Assembly (NCBI GenBank): GCA_028714255.1
Contig: JAQTMR010000018.1
Coordinates: 1 to 44,744, forward strand
Direction of reading: 5' to 3'
DNA from: Phycisphaerae bacterium
Lineage (GTDB): Bacteria > Planctomycetota > Phycisphaerae > Sedimentisphaerales > Anaerobacaceae
Length of the DNA stretch: 44,744 nt
Position numbers and translations under genes: made by a program. This document shows positions 25,514 through 32,685 of this stretch, piece by piece. The notes below the pieces were generated by a model. That model did not search any database, was not told the origin of the DNA, and was given only the letters and a program-made list of their open reading frames with translations. Positions within the stretch are counted from its first letter, which is position 1. Each line of letters opens with the position of its first letter.

Positions 25514-25660
25514 AGACTCCTTACGCTCCTCCTTGTAGGGAGTCTCCACTACCGATGGGGTGGTTTTCCCACCCCATCCGCCAAAATCACTATACGCACA
25601 CGGTATAGAAATATACCTCGGAAACGCCCCCTCACTTGTTTCGCAAGAAACTGAGGGGGC
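25514..25660. other. Cluster of stem-loops in gene-free region 25361-25676
   Basis: AGACTCC/GGAGTCT (25514-25545); GATGGGGTGG-TTTTC-CCACCCCATC (25554-25578); GCCCCCTCA (25626-25634) with TGAGGGGGC (25652-25660) enclosing GTTTC-GCAA-GAAAC with a GNRA tetraloop. With the TTATGGGA repeats and the 17-bp inverted repeat this fills the 316-base gap. The reading frame from 25560 runs through hairpins and is not coding before 25677. Confidence 0.55.
25575..25593. repeat. Right inverted repeat of the integrase cassette
   Basis: CATCCGCCAAAATCACTAT, the reverse complement of 24173-24192 apart from one G. It overlaps the 3' arm of the hairpin at 25554-25578. Confidence 0.7.
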
Positions 25661-25676
25661 AATATTTAAAGGTAAT

Positions 25677-26537
25677 ATGAGCAAAAAAACGGATAAATAC
25701 TGGGACATCGGCTGGCAGTTAATGGATGGCTGCACGAAATGCTCCCCCGGCTGCCTGCATTGCTGGTCTGAAAGTATGGCAGCCAGACTCCACGCAGAAG
25801 ATATTTACGTCGATGGCTGCCCGGGCGGCTCTTATAACTGGCACGGTACTATCAGACTTAATCACAATCGCTTAAAAATTATCGGCGGCAAACCAAAAAC
25901 AATAACAATCTGGAACGACCCGTTCCACGAGAAAGTGCCATTTGGGTTTATCGACAGAGTTAATGCGATTATAGCTCTCTGTCGGCAACACACTTTTATG
26001 GTTTTGACGAAAAGAATTGAGAGGATGGAAAAATATTTTGTAGCCGAATCATCAAAACTGGGAGGTTTTACAGAAAGAATAATTAGAGAATCTAATCGTT
26101 ATATTGACAATAAAAAATATGACGAATTTTATGAGTATATGAGAGATAAACAGGGCATCTTGCCAAATCTCTGGCTTGGCACAACAATCGAAACGTGGGA
26201 ACAATGGGACAGAGCAAAGATACTTTCTGAAATTCCGGCATATAAAAGATACTGGTCTATCGAACCTTTGCTCGGAGAATTTCCTCATCAATTACCACCC
26301 GAAAAAACAGACTGGATTATTATCGGTGCAGAAACAGGGCAAGGCAGACGACCTTGTAAGCTCGAATGGTTCGAGCCGTTCATCGAATATGCGGATTTAT
26401 ACAATATTCCGGTATGGGTGAAGGCTATAGAGCTTAACGGCAAAATCGTAAAAGATATAACTCAATTCCCCAAATTCCTGCAAAGACGCGAATCTCCGAC
26501 ATTCACCACAGAGAACACAGAGGACACAAAGCTATGA
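25677..26537 (+). CDS. DUF5131 / phage Gp37-Gp68 family protein
   Basis: 286 residues from ATG 25677 (AAAGGT five bases upstream). The N-terminus DKYWDIGWQLMDGC followed by CSPGCLHCW gives the family's cysteine cluster. Later KTITIWNDPFHEKVP, FMVLTKRIERM, LPNLWLGTTIETWEQWDRAKIL, YWSIEPLLGEF and IIIGAETGQGRRPC are all characteristic. The cysteines and TIM-barrel-like pattern recall radical SAM enzymes, but the activity is unproven. Next to methyltransferases, a role in DNA or nucleotide modification is possible. The last residues (TTENTEDTKL) come from a dispersed repeat. Confidence 0.85.
   Translation: MSKKTDKYWDIGWQLMDGCTKCSPGCLHCWSESMAARLHAEDIYVDGCPGGSYNWHGTIRLNHNRLKIIGGKPKTITIWNDPFHEKVPFGFIDRVNAIIALCRQHTFMVLTKRIERMEKYFVAESSKLGGFTERIIRESNRYIDNKKYDEFYEYMRDKQGILPNLWLGTTIETWEQWDRAKILSEIPAYKRYWSIEPLLGEFPHQLPPEKTDWIIIGAETGQGRRPCKLEWFEPFIEYADLYNIPVWVKAIELNGKIVKDITQFPKFLQRRESPTFTTENTEDTKL
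26503..26531 (+). repeat. Dispersed ACCACARAGAACACRRAG repeat, copy 2
   Basis: TTCACCACAGAGAACACAG followed by AGGACACAAAG. It encodes the C-terminal TTENTEDTKL of the DUF5131 protein. Confidence 0.7.
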
Positions 26538-26572
26538 AATTTTCAATCTTAAATTTTAAATCTTCAATTCAG
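26536..26572. repeat. AT-rich dispersed repeat, inverted copy of 36357-36391
   Basis: The reverse complement begins AATTGAAGATTTAAAATTT and continues AAGATTGAAAATTTC. It matches the sequence at 36357-36391 with only a few differences. Shorter AATTGAAAATT pieces occur at 20084 and 21924. Confidence 0.55.
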
Positions 26573-26589
26573 ATAAGGCAGGGAAGCCC

Positions 26590-27102
26590 ATGTCAAAACT
26601 CAAACGAATAATCACGGCAATAGCATTCGCCATCATATCCATCTGGTACCAGCCGGACTGGATAAACGCGGCTGAGACAATCACAAAAAGACCGCCATAC
26701 CACGGACTCGACGATGAAATTCCGATTATAGGGGCGGCGGCAGAACGAAACAACTGCAACGGTAAACTATTCTCAATACTTCTGGCAATCCGCAAGGCAG
26801 AGGGAACACCAACATTCGGAATCGACCACCCGGCATGCAGAGATATGGTAGAAAAAGACCCCAACAACGCAGCGGATATCTACGCATCGTTCGCAGCTCG
26901 AACCGTGCGGAATAATTTCCGCAGGTTCGAAGAAACTCAGTATCCAGTTATCAGTTATCAGGACTGGATAGAATTTATAAATTATCTCGGTAATGTGTAC
27001 TGCCCGGTTCGACAGGCGGACGGCACGGACGACCCACAGGGGAATATAAGCTGGAAGAAAAACGTGAAATACTGGTTCAGAAAATTTGAGGCGACGGAAT
27101 GA
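26590..27102 (+). CDS. Exported lysozyme-like / transglycosylase-like protein (possible endolysin)
   Basis: 170 residues. A signal or signal-anchor segment (about 1-27, IITAIAFAIISIW, cleavage possible after INA) leads into a small domain with LLAIRKAEG (near 64-72; the Glu is a candidate catalytic acid), FGIDHP, DIYASFAARTVRNNFRRF, WIEFINYLGNVYCP and SWKKNVKYWFRKF. This order is common in phage lysozyme-like proteins with a lytic transglycosylase-type fold. It is the best endolysin candidate here, though far from the holin-like gene. It overlaps the next gene by ATGA. Confidence 0.55.
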   Translation: MSKLKRIITAIAFAIISIWYQPDWINAAETITKRPPYHGLDDEIPIIGAAAERNNCNGKLFSILLAIRKAEGTPTFGIDHPACRDMVEKDPNNAADIYASFAARTVRNNFRRFEETQYPVISYQDWIEFINYLGNVYCPVRQADGTDDPQGNISWKKNVKYWFRKFEATE

Positions 27103-27815
27103 CGTTACCAGTAAATCAAATTATCTGTGGTGATTGTTTAACGGTTATGAAAGACTGGCCGGATAAAAGTATTGATATTGTTCTGACAGACCCACCATAC
27201 TTTATACCAGCCGAACATTATCAAACTCGCAGTCGCTTTAAAAGAAGTGTTTCTGATTTGGGAGTATTAGAAGGATTTTTCCATCAATTTTTTGAGCAGA
27301 TTGATAGAGTTCTTAAAAATGATGGTCTATTATATGTTTTTTGTGATGGTCAAAGTTATCCACTTTTTTATTATCAAACTTTTTTAATTTGCAAAACAGT
27401 CAGACCGATTATATGGGACAAAATCACAAGTGTAAATGGTTATTATTGGAGGCATCAACACGAACTTATCCTTTTCGGTGTTCGTCCAGAAAAACACAAA
27501 ATTCCGACAGGATTAGGAGATGTTTTAAAATTTAGAGCAGTGCCTGTAGGTCAAAGACGGCATCCAGCAGAAAAACCTAAGGATTTATTAAAATGTATCC
27601 TTCAAAATACAGCGAGAAACAATGAAATTATTGTTGATCCTTTTGCAGGGTCCTGCAGTGTTCTTGAAGTGGCGAGAGAATTAGGCTTGCCATATATAGG
27701 CATAGAACTTTCTGAAGAATATATTAAAGATTCAAATACTGAAGTTCCCGTCCAAGAACAATTTAAAGGGCAAACTGGACTATTTGAATCCTCTGTGTCC
27801 TCTGTGGTGAATTAA
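27099..27815 (+). CDS. DNA methyltransferase, N4-cytosine / N6-adenine (DPPY, beta-type order)
   Basis: 238 residues. Catalytic motif TDPPYF near residue 30; the AdoMet-binding motif comes later (DPFAGSCSVLEVARELG, near 178-194), the order of beta-class methyltransferases. ERHPAEKP-like RHPAEKPKDLL precedes it. It transfers methyl groups to exocyclic amines of DNA bases. No restriction enzyme gene is adjacent, so self-protection or regulation is likely. Its end (SSVSSVVN) is encoded by an inverted copy of the dispersed ACCACAGAG repeat. Confidence 0.88.
   Translation: MTLPVNQIICGDCLTVMKDWPDKSIDIVLTDPPYFIPAEHYQTRSRFKRSVSDLGVLEGFFHQFFEQIDRVLKNDGLLYVFCDGQSYPLFYYQTFLICKTVRPIIWDKITSVNGYYWRHQHELILFGVRPEKHKIPTGLGDVLKFRAVPVGQRRHPAEKPKDLLKCILQNTARNNEIIVDPFAGSCSVLEVARELGLPYIGIELSEEYIKDSNTEVPVQEQFKGQTGLFESSVSSVVN
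27790..27812 (-). repeat. Dispersed ACCACARAGAACACRRAG repeat, copy 3 (inverted)
   Basis: Reads ATTCACCACAGAGGACACAG on the minus strand. It ends the methyltransferase gene on the plus strand. Confidence 0.65.
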
Positions 27816-28150
27816 TGACGACCGCCCTACGCCATCGCGATATCCAGACCCAAAAGACGCTGTTTACGATAGCGACGGGGGCGAGCTGCCCCGATACATC
27901 CAGCGAGGCAGAAAAAAAGGTAACCGAAAGCGGGGCAAGAGCGCGGCACTGCTCGATGATTTATAATACGCTCTTGGAATATAACGGGGCGACAAGCGCA
28001 GAACTGGCACTGAAACTATGGCCGCACCTTGACCATCAGCAGGTATGGAAACGGATGCACGATCTTGTCGAACTGCAGCAGGTCAGACGCGGCGAAAAGA
28101 GAAAATGCAAAGTCAGGAAATCAATGTGTTCGACGTGGTGGATTGTATGA
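27815..28150 (+). CDS. Winged-helix DNA-binding protein
   Basis: 111 residues, starting as TAATG on the previous stop. The C-terminal half (MIYNTLLEYNGATSAELALKLWPHLDHQQVWKRMHDLVELQQVRRG) has the pattern of a winged helix: three helices, then a basic wing. The N-terminal 45 residues look disordered. It lies between two methyltransferases and overlaps the second by ATGA. A small regulator or replication accessory factor; target unknown. Confidence 0.6.
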   Translation: MTTALRHRDIQTQKTLFTIATGASCPDTSSEAEKKVTESGARARHCSMIYNTLLEYNGATSAELALKLWPHLDHQQVWKRMHDLVELQQVRRGEKRKCKVRKSMCSTWWIV

Positions 28151-28926
28151 GAAAAGCATTAGATTTATTTTGCGGAGCTGGGGGATCCGGTAAAGGATTA
28201 CACGATGCAGGATTTGAAGTAACCGGCATAGATATTCTTCCACAACGGCATTATCCGTTTGAATTTATCAAAATGGACGCAATGGAATTGACAACAGAAG
28301 AATTACGGCGATTTGATTTTATTTGGGCTTCACCGCCTTGCCAGAGGCATTCTGTAATGACTAAACGATGGGGAGATACTATCAGAAACAATCATCCTGA
28401 TTTAATCGAGCCGGTTCGGGCAATGCTCAAAAAAAGCGGAGTTCCTTACTGCATTGAAAACGTGGTCGGTGCGCCCATTGATAATATACTTATGCTCTGC
28501 GGTTCGATGTTTGGACTTCAAACAAAATATGGCAGCCAGTTAAGACGGCACAGATTTTTTGAAACTTCGTTTTATTGCTGGCAGCCTGAATGCAAACACA
28601 AAAAAGGTTCTGTAATTGGAGTGTATGGGGGGGGGCAACATCCGGGACGACGGTATCACAGAAACGACAAAGGAGAATTGGTAACGCCTCGAAAGGAATA
28701 TCCAGCGACAATCGGCGTTTACGGAAACGCCGGCGGTTCGAGCAACAGGGACAATCTTATTCAATTTGGAACACAAGACCGGCGCGACGCTATGGGGATT
28801 CAATGGATGTCGGGCAAAGAACTTACACAGGCAATACCCCCAACCTATTCAAAGTATATTGCAGAACAATTTTTGAGAAAAGCGAACGTAAAATTACAGG
28901 AAATTGAAAGCGTAAAAACGGCATGA
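28147..28926 (+). CDS. C5-cytosine DNA methyltransferase
   Basis: 259 residues from ATG 28147 (ATGA overlap); the frame is open further upstream but that part lies over the previous gene. Motif I DLFCGAGGSGKG (5-16), motif IV SPPC with the catalytic Cys (near 64), motif VI IENVVG (near 103), motif VIII-like QLRRHRFFE (near 132), and a C-terminal IPPTYSKYIAEQF motif X. All catalytic parts are present in a compact protein with a short target-recognition region. Expected to methylate phage DNA at C5 and so evade restriction. Confidence 0.85.
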   Translation: MRKALDLFCGAGGSGKGLHDAGFEVTGIDILPQRHYPFEFIKMDAMELTTEELRRFDFIWASPPCQRHSVMTKRWGDTIRNNHPDLIEPVRAMLKKSGVPYCIENVVGAPIDNILMLCGSMFGLQTKYGSQLRRHRFFETSFYCWQPECKHKKGSVIGVYGGGQHPGRRYHRNDKGELVTPRKEYPATIGVYGNAGGSSNRDNLIQFGTQDRRDAMGIQWMSGKELTQAIPPTYSKYIAEQFLRKANVKLQEIESVKTA

Positions 28927-29819
28927 CGGATTTTCCAATGAAAATATCGGCTTTGGCACCGTGGTTCGGCGGCAAACGAAATATTGCACCGGCGATAATA
29001 AAACTGCTCGGCAAACACAGAGTTTACTGGGAGCCGTTCTGCGGGTCTATGGCGGTCCTGCTGAATAAAGAACCGTGCGTTATGGAAACCGTAAACGACC
29101 TGCACGGCGACCTTATAAATCTGGCAAGGGTAGTACAAAAAGAAAATACAGCGCTGGAACTTTACGGCAGGCTGGCAAGGACTCTGATGCACGAGCAGCT
29201 CCACATCGAGGCGGCAAACAGATACAGGGCAAGAGGTTATTTTTCAAACAGCGATGAGCCGGACATTGACAGGGCTTACGATTATTTTCTCTGTGCGTGG
29301 ATGGGCAGAAACGGCGTTACAGGCACTTTATCATATAATCAGGGATTTTGTGTGAGATACATTGCTAACGGTGGGCATGCGGCCAAGCGATGGCGGTCTG
29401 TTATCGAAAGCATTCCCGCCTGGCATTATCGTCTTGCGAATGTAACCATTTTAAACAGGGACGCATTTGAGATAATTAGGAAAATTCAAGATACCGACGG
29501 CACAGTGATATATATTGACCCGCCATATTTAGTCAAAGGCGCAAAATACATTCACGATTTTAAGCCGGACGAACATACAAAGTTGGCAGAGATATTGCAG
29601 CGGTTTAAAAAATCACGAGTGGTCGTTTCGTATTACGATCATCCCTTACTGACTGAATTATATCCCGGCTGGACACAGCATAAAATCGACGTCAGCAAGG
29701 CAATGTCAAACGCGGGCAGTCAGGGTAAAAAGGATGTCCGGGCGGTTGAAGTTTTACTGGTTAATTCAAAAAAGGATTTATTTAACTCTGAAAATTTTGC
29801 TCTTATAGAATCAGCGTAA
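28923..29819 (+). CDS. D12-class N6-adenine DNA methyltransferase (Dam family)
   Basis: 298 residues, ATGA overlap with the C5 enzyme. APWFGGKRNIAP (near 12-23), EPFCGSMAVLL motif I (near 38), VNDLHGDLINL, and the catalytic YIDPPYLVKG (near 197) are the standard Dam/D12 signatures. A second start five codons later (MKISAL) is possible. It adds N6-methyladenine at a short site. Third methyltransferase within 2.7 kb, each of a different class. Confidence 0.9.
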   Translation: MTDFPMKISALAPWFGGKRNIAPAIIKLLGKHRVYWEPFCGSMAVLLNKEPCVMETVNDLHGDLINLARVVQKENTALELYGRLARTLMHEQLHIEAANRYRARGYFSNSDEPDIDRAYDYFLCAWMGRNGVTGTLSYNQGFCVRYIANGGHAAKRWRSVIESIPAWHYRLANVTILNRDAFEIIRKIQDTDGTVIYIDPPYLVKGAKYIHDFKPDEHTKLAEILQRFKKSRVVVSYYDHPLLTELYPGWTQHKIDVSKAMSNAGSQGKKDVRAVEVLLVNSKKDLFNSENFALIESA

Positions 29820-29829
29820 AGGACTAACT

Positions 29830-30687
29830 ATGCAAGCTTATAGGATTGTAGACTGGAAAAAACGCTTTGAGTACACAAAAGATAAACGCAGGGCCGATGA
29901 TAATACCCCCCTGGACAAACTCCGCCAGAAGGCACACGACTCCATCTTGATGAAAGTGTTCGGGCATGTACTCGGCCCCGGCTATCGAACGGTAATCGAC
30001 AAGGCATGGAAGGCGGGCGAATGTAATGAACTGGCGGTAATGGGACAATTCCTAAAACTTTGCGAAATCGCCGCAGACCAGGACGACCCCAAACACAGAG
30101 GATGGCTGCTCGACCACAACCAGCAGCCGATGGATATTAAACAGACAGCAGAACTCCTGAATATCCAGTGTGTGAGCAGATTCAAGGACAATATGATGGT
30201 GCTGATAGAGGTTGGCTGGTTAGAAAATTGTGAATATCCTGTGAGTTTGCAAAATTTGCAATCCGTTGCAAAAATTGCAGAGGGGTCGGCACCCCCCGGC
30301 GATGATTGCAAGCCTTTAATACACGAAACCGAAACCGAAACTACAGAACATAACATCGAAACAACAGGTCCGCAAAACGACTCGATTCTTCCCCCAACTG
30401 ATTCGGACTCGGATTCGAGAATTGAGGACTCTAAAAATGCACAATTTTTCTTATTAGGACTGACGGAGATTATACCGGGTCATTGGACAGGCAGCGACCA
30501 TACGACCCTCGCAAACATCGCAGAGCACATCACCAAACACGGGGAAAACTACGCAAAGGTATTACGGGAGATAAAGGCGGCATTGGGGAACTCCCGCAGT
30601 ATAAATAATCGACGGGCGTTCATTGTGGACTTCTGTAAAAAACGATACGGATTTCAAAAAACGGTACAAAAATATGTTCGAAATTGA
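29830..30687 (+). CDS. Probable replication protein (initiator / replisome organiser type)
   Basis: 285 residues, ribosome site AAAGGAC. N-terminal helical half with a possible winged helix (DIKQTAELLNIQCVSRFKDNMMVLIEVGWLENC), an acidic linker (ETETETTEHN, TDSDSDSR) and a C-terminal helical half (LANIAEHITKHGENYAKVLREIKAALGNS). This two-domain, linker-containing design is common in phage replication initiators and DnaD-like proteins, and no other replication gene is visible. Not a firm family assignment. Confidence 0.5.
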   Translation: MQAYRIVDWKKRFEYTKDKRRADDNTPLDKLRQKAHDSILMKVFGHVLGPGYRTVIDKAWKAGECNELAVMGQFLKLCEIAADQDDPKHRGWLLDHNQQPMDIKQTAELLNIQCVSRFKDNMMVLIEVGWLENCEYPVSLQNLQSVAKIAEGSAPPGDDCKPLIHETETETTEHNIETTGPQNDSILPPTDSDSDSRIEDSKNAQFFLLGLTEIIPGHWTGSDHTTLANIAEHITKHGENYAKVLREIKAALGNSRSINNRRAFIVDFCKKRYGFQKTVQKYVRN

Positions 30688-31045
30688 ATTTGAACCGATA
30701 AGCGATGAAGAACTTTACGGCGAAAAGCCGGAATTTGAGGCGGCGTTCTACTGGCCGTTCGGTACACTCCTTGCCAACTTTTATAAACTTGCCAAGAGAA
30801 ACGGTATCGACTGGCCCCTGCGAAGCAGATACGACTGGCAAAGTCTGGAGAAAGTAAAGGCGGCGATGGAGTTTGTTTTTAAGAGACTTCCTGCGTGCGA
30901 TAAAGATTTTATAAAAAGCGATTACAACTGGTTCCTCGACAAGAGCAAGATAATCGACTGGAAAGGCGTCGTGGAATACAAGGAGCCAACCATAAACGTA
31001 TCGGGCAGCAGAATACTCGACGAGCTCGGCAGGGAGGAAAAATGA
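30674..31045 (+). CDS. Hypothetical protein coupled to the replication gene
   Basis: 123 residues from ATG 30674, overlapping the previous gene by 14 bases; a TTG at 30623 would extend it but adds unrelated sequence. Acidic N-terminus, aromatic-rich centre (FYWPFGTLLANFYKLAKRNGIDWPLRSRYDWQSLEK) and helical C-terminus. No family recognised. Co-translation suggests a partner of the replication protein. Confidence 0.6.
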   Translation: MFEIEFEPISDEELYGEKPEFEAAFYWPFGTLLANFYKLAKRNGIDWPLRSRYDWQSLEKVKAAMEFVFKRLPACDKDFIKSDYNWFLDKSKIIDWKGVVEYKEPTINVSGSRILDELGREEK

Positions 31046-31131
31046 TACCGAAAAAATTTAATTGGCCGTTTTTCTTCGTGATGGTCGCAATCGTAATTTT
31101 TTGGACGATAATAATAAAAATATTTTTTTAG
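31042..31131 (+). CDS. 29-residue single-span membrane peptide
   Basis: ATGA overlap with the previous gene and AGGGAGG upstream. MIPKKFNWP is followed by a continuous hydrophobic span (FFFVMVAIVIFWTIIIKIFF). Good ribosome site and tight overlap support translation. Function unknown; small phage membrane peptides often modulate host membrane proteins or lysis. Confidence 0.55.
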   Translation: MIPKKFNWPFFFVMVAIVIFWTIIIKIFF

Positions 31132-31200
31132 CCCCGTAATTTTCCGCCCTCAAGGCGGCGAAAAAACAATATCGGGGTTCGGCGAAACGCCGAAGAAAGG
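31132..31200 (+). ncRNA. Structured RNA, second copy of the integrase-leader domain 1 fold
   Basis: Outer stem CCCCG (31132-31136) / CGGGG (31173-31177) around hairpin CGCC/GGCG with loop CTCAAGGC, then AATATCGGGG and hairpin TTCGGC-GAAAC-GCCGAA (31178-31194), then a ribosome-site-like GAAAGG. Same order and spacing as 24199-24255 (there TTCAAGGT loop, AATATCGGGG, CTCC-TAAC-GGAG), with different stem sequences. It begins exactly at the stop of the 29-residue gene and leads to ATG 31219. Confidence 0.65.
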
Positions 31201-31218
31201 TGATTTACGAGCTGGATT

Positions 31219-31437
31219 ATGTGGTTACAAATTGGGCTGGCACTGTATCGGTTCTTCAAAGAAATGAACGCCGAGAATGCAACGCCGGCGACAAAGGCGG
31301 CGGCACTGGAAAAAGGAGTCGGCATTTTCGACAGGCTTTTCCCAAAAGCAAAAATCAAGGAATCAATGTCCGTCATTCAGCCGGAAGATATCAGCACGAT
31401 TGCCGAAATAGTTAGGGCGATAAACGAAAGCAGGTAA
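31219..31437 (+). CDS. Small hypothetical protein
   Basis: 72 residues. Short amphipathic N-terminus (MWLQIGLALYRFFKEM), then ATPATKAAALEKGVGIFDRLFPKAK and a C-terminal helix (EDISTIAEIVRAIN). No family recognised; the segment between resembles small virion-associated or holin-adjacent proteins. Preceded by the structured RNA at 31132, four bases before the next gene. Confidence 0.55.
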   Translation: MWLQIGLALYRFFKEMNAENATPATKAAALEKGVGIFDRLFPKAKIKESMSVIQPEDISTIAEIVRAINESR

Positions 31438-31440
31438 ACT

Positions 31441-32028
31441 ATGAACTATCCGCAAATAAGAGACAGCCTGAAAACGTTCGATATTATCAACTGTGAGGCA
31501 AAGGATATATTCTGGCGACTGATCGGACATACAGCGATGGTTTACAAAGACCCCTTGACCGGGCAGGTTATGGTATTCGAGAGTACGAGTCTGAATAAAT
31601 GGGCCGGAATATCAGGCGTGCAGCTTAACCCTATGGGACTGTGGCTTGCGAACTATCCCGGAAAGGTATTTATCAGGCAGTTTACGTTTGAGTCGAATTT
31701 TATACTCAAAAGCGGGCCGGAAGATTTTATCAAAAAGTATCGGGGCACTTCATACCCCGATTATTCGAAATGGGATGGATTCTGGAAACTGGTATGTTCG
31801 GCACTGGATATAAGAATTTTCTACAAAGATATCGCAACATACCAGGGCGATGATAAAGGAATTTTCTGCACCGAACTGGTGGTAATGATGCTACGGTACT
31901 GCGGACTTATGACCAACGGCATGCCGGCAGATGAATTTGAGCCGGATAATTTAAGAGAAGGTTTTCAGGGTAATATAAAACACTATCTTGTCGGATGTAA
32001 ATTGGGAAACGAAATCAGAATTAAATAA
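31441..32028 (+). CDS. Permuted papain-fold (NlpC/P60, YiiX-like) hydrolase
   Basis: 195 residues. The order of catalytic residues is circularly permuted: His in IGHTAMVY (near 30) comes before Cys in FCTELVVMMLRYCG (near 141), as in YiiX/YebB-like members of the NlpC/P60 superfamily. VFESTS after the His strand and DEFEPDNL near the end are also typical. Such enzymes cleave amide or ester bonds in peptidoglycan or lipids. No signal peptide is seen, so it may be cytoplasmic or virion-borne. A terminator follows. Confidence 0.6.
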   Translation: MNYPQIRDSLKTFDIINCEAKDIFWRLIGHTAMVYKDPLTGQVMVFESTSLNKWAGISGVQLNPMGLWLANYPGKVFIRQFTFESNFILKSGPEDFIKKYRGTSYPDYSKWDGFWKLVCSALDIRIFYKDIATYQGDDKGIFCTELVVMMLRYCGLMTNGMPADEFEPDNLREGFQGNIKHYLVGCKLGNEIRIK

Positions 32029-32044
32029 CTTCTTCTCATTTATA

Positions 32045-32075
32045 GGCGGGTGGGCGGCGACCCGCCCGCCATTTT
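32045..32075 (+). terminator. Rho-independent terminator
   Basis: GGCGGG (32045-32050) with CCCGCC (32065-32070), inner GGG/CCC, then ATTTT. Very similar in sequence to the terminator at 3742, and likewise directly behind an operon. Confidence 0.65.
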
Positions 32076-32088
32076 GAAAAACAAAAAA

Positions 32089-32292
32089 ATGATGTGGTTA
32101 AAAAAAATAATTCAGTTTTTCCGGATGCACGATTTTGAAGCTACTACAGGAATTTTAGATTCACGGGTAATGCCTATGATGTATTGTAAAAAATGTCACA
32201 TCGCAAAGGCATACATCATAAGCGACATGCCATTTTATGGATTAGTACAATTTTTGTTTTATCACGGCTGTCCGGGAAAGAAGGAAAAATGA
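32089..32292 (+). CDS. Small hypothetical protein with CxxC
   Basis: 67 residues from ATG 32089; upstream in-frame sequence is terminator. MMYCKKCHIAKAY gives a possible zinc knuckle with a later Cys (HGCPGK). Aromatic, partly hydrophobic C-terminal region. No ribosome site is evident. Overlaps the next gene by four bases. Confidence 0.5.
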   Translation: MMWLKKIIQFFRMHDFEATTGILDSRVMPMMYCKKCHIAKAYIISDMPFYGLVQFLFYHGCPGKKEK

Positions 32293-32429
32293 GTTACGGC
32301 GACCCACGAAATAATATGCCTCCAACAGATAGCGAAATGCGGGATGTAATTTTTGGTACAACGGCTGAACCGGAAAAACCAAATTTTAGATTAAGGGAGT
32401 TTGGCAAAAAGGAGATAAAAAATGATTAA
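32289..32429 (+). CDS. 46-residue hypothetical protein
   Basis: Good ribosome site (AAGGAA) and ATGA overlap with the previous gene. MSYGDPRNNMPPTDSEMRDVIF and a basic end. No family recognised. Ends eight bases inside the following gene. Confidence 0.55.
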   Translation: MSYGDPRNNMPPTDSEMRDVIFGTTAEPEKPNFRLREFGKKEIKND

Positions 32430-32685
32430 CATACCACAACGAATAAAAGTAGAACGAATTGCTCCGATAGAATTGCCGGTGGTCGTCGAAGAAAAATCCT
32501 GCGAAAGTATACAGACAAAAGAAGTCGATTGTAAGTTTTGTGGAACACATCATTTTAACCGATCCAATATTGAACACCAAAAACAACAATATGAAATGAT
32601 TGCAAAAATTATCAATAAATACGGAATTTACTGCGTAAACGAGATTTTTTTGCACGAGCAAAATAGTTCTCAAAGAGACATATGA
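32422..32685 (+). CDS. Small zinc-finger-like protein
   Basis: 87 residues, strong ribosome site (AAAGGAGAT). CKFCGTHHFNRSNIEHQ looks like a treble-clef or C2H2-like knuckle (Cys, Cys, His, His). Helical C-terminus. Overlaps the recombinase gene by ATGA, so it is co-expressed with it and could be an accessory DNA-binding factor (inference). Confidence 0.55.
   Translation: MINIPQRIKVERIAPIELPVVVEEKSCESIQTKEVDCKFCGTHHFNRSNIEHQKQQYEMIAKIINKYGIYCVNEIFLHEQNSSQRDI

Noticed and set aside
25560-25676. N-terminal extension of the DUF5131 protein
   Set aside because: It runs through two strong hairpins and the inverted repeat; the family sequence begins just after ATG 25677.
31178-31194. CGAAAC resembling part of a hammerhead ribozyme
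   Set aside because: It is just the loop of a TTCGGC/GCCGAA hairpin; no CTGATGA box is present nearby.
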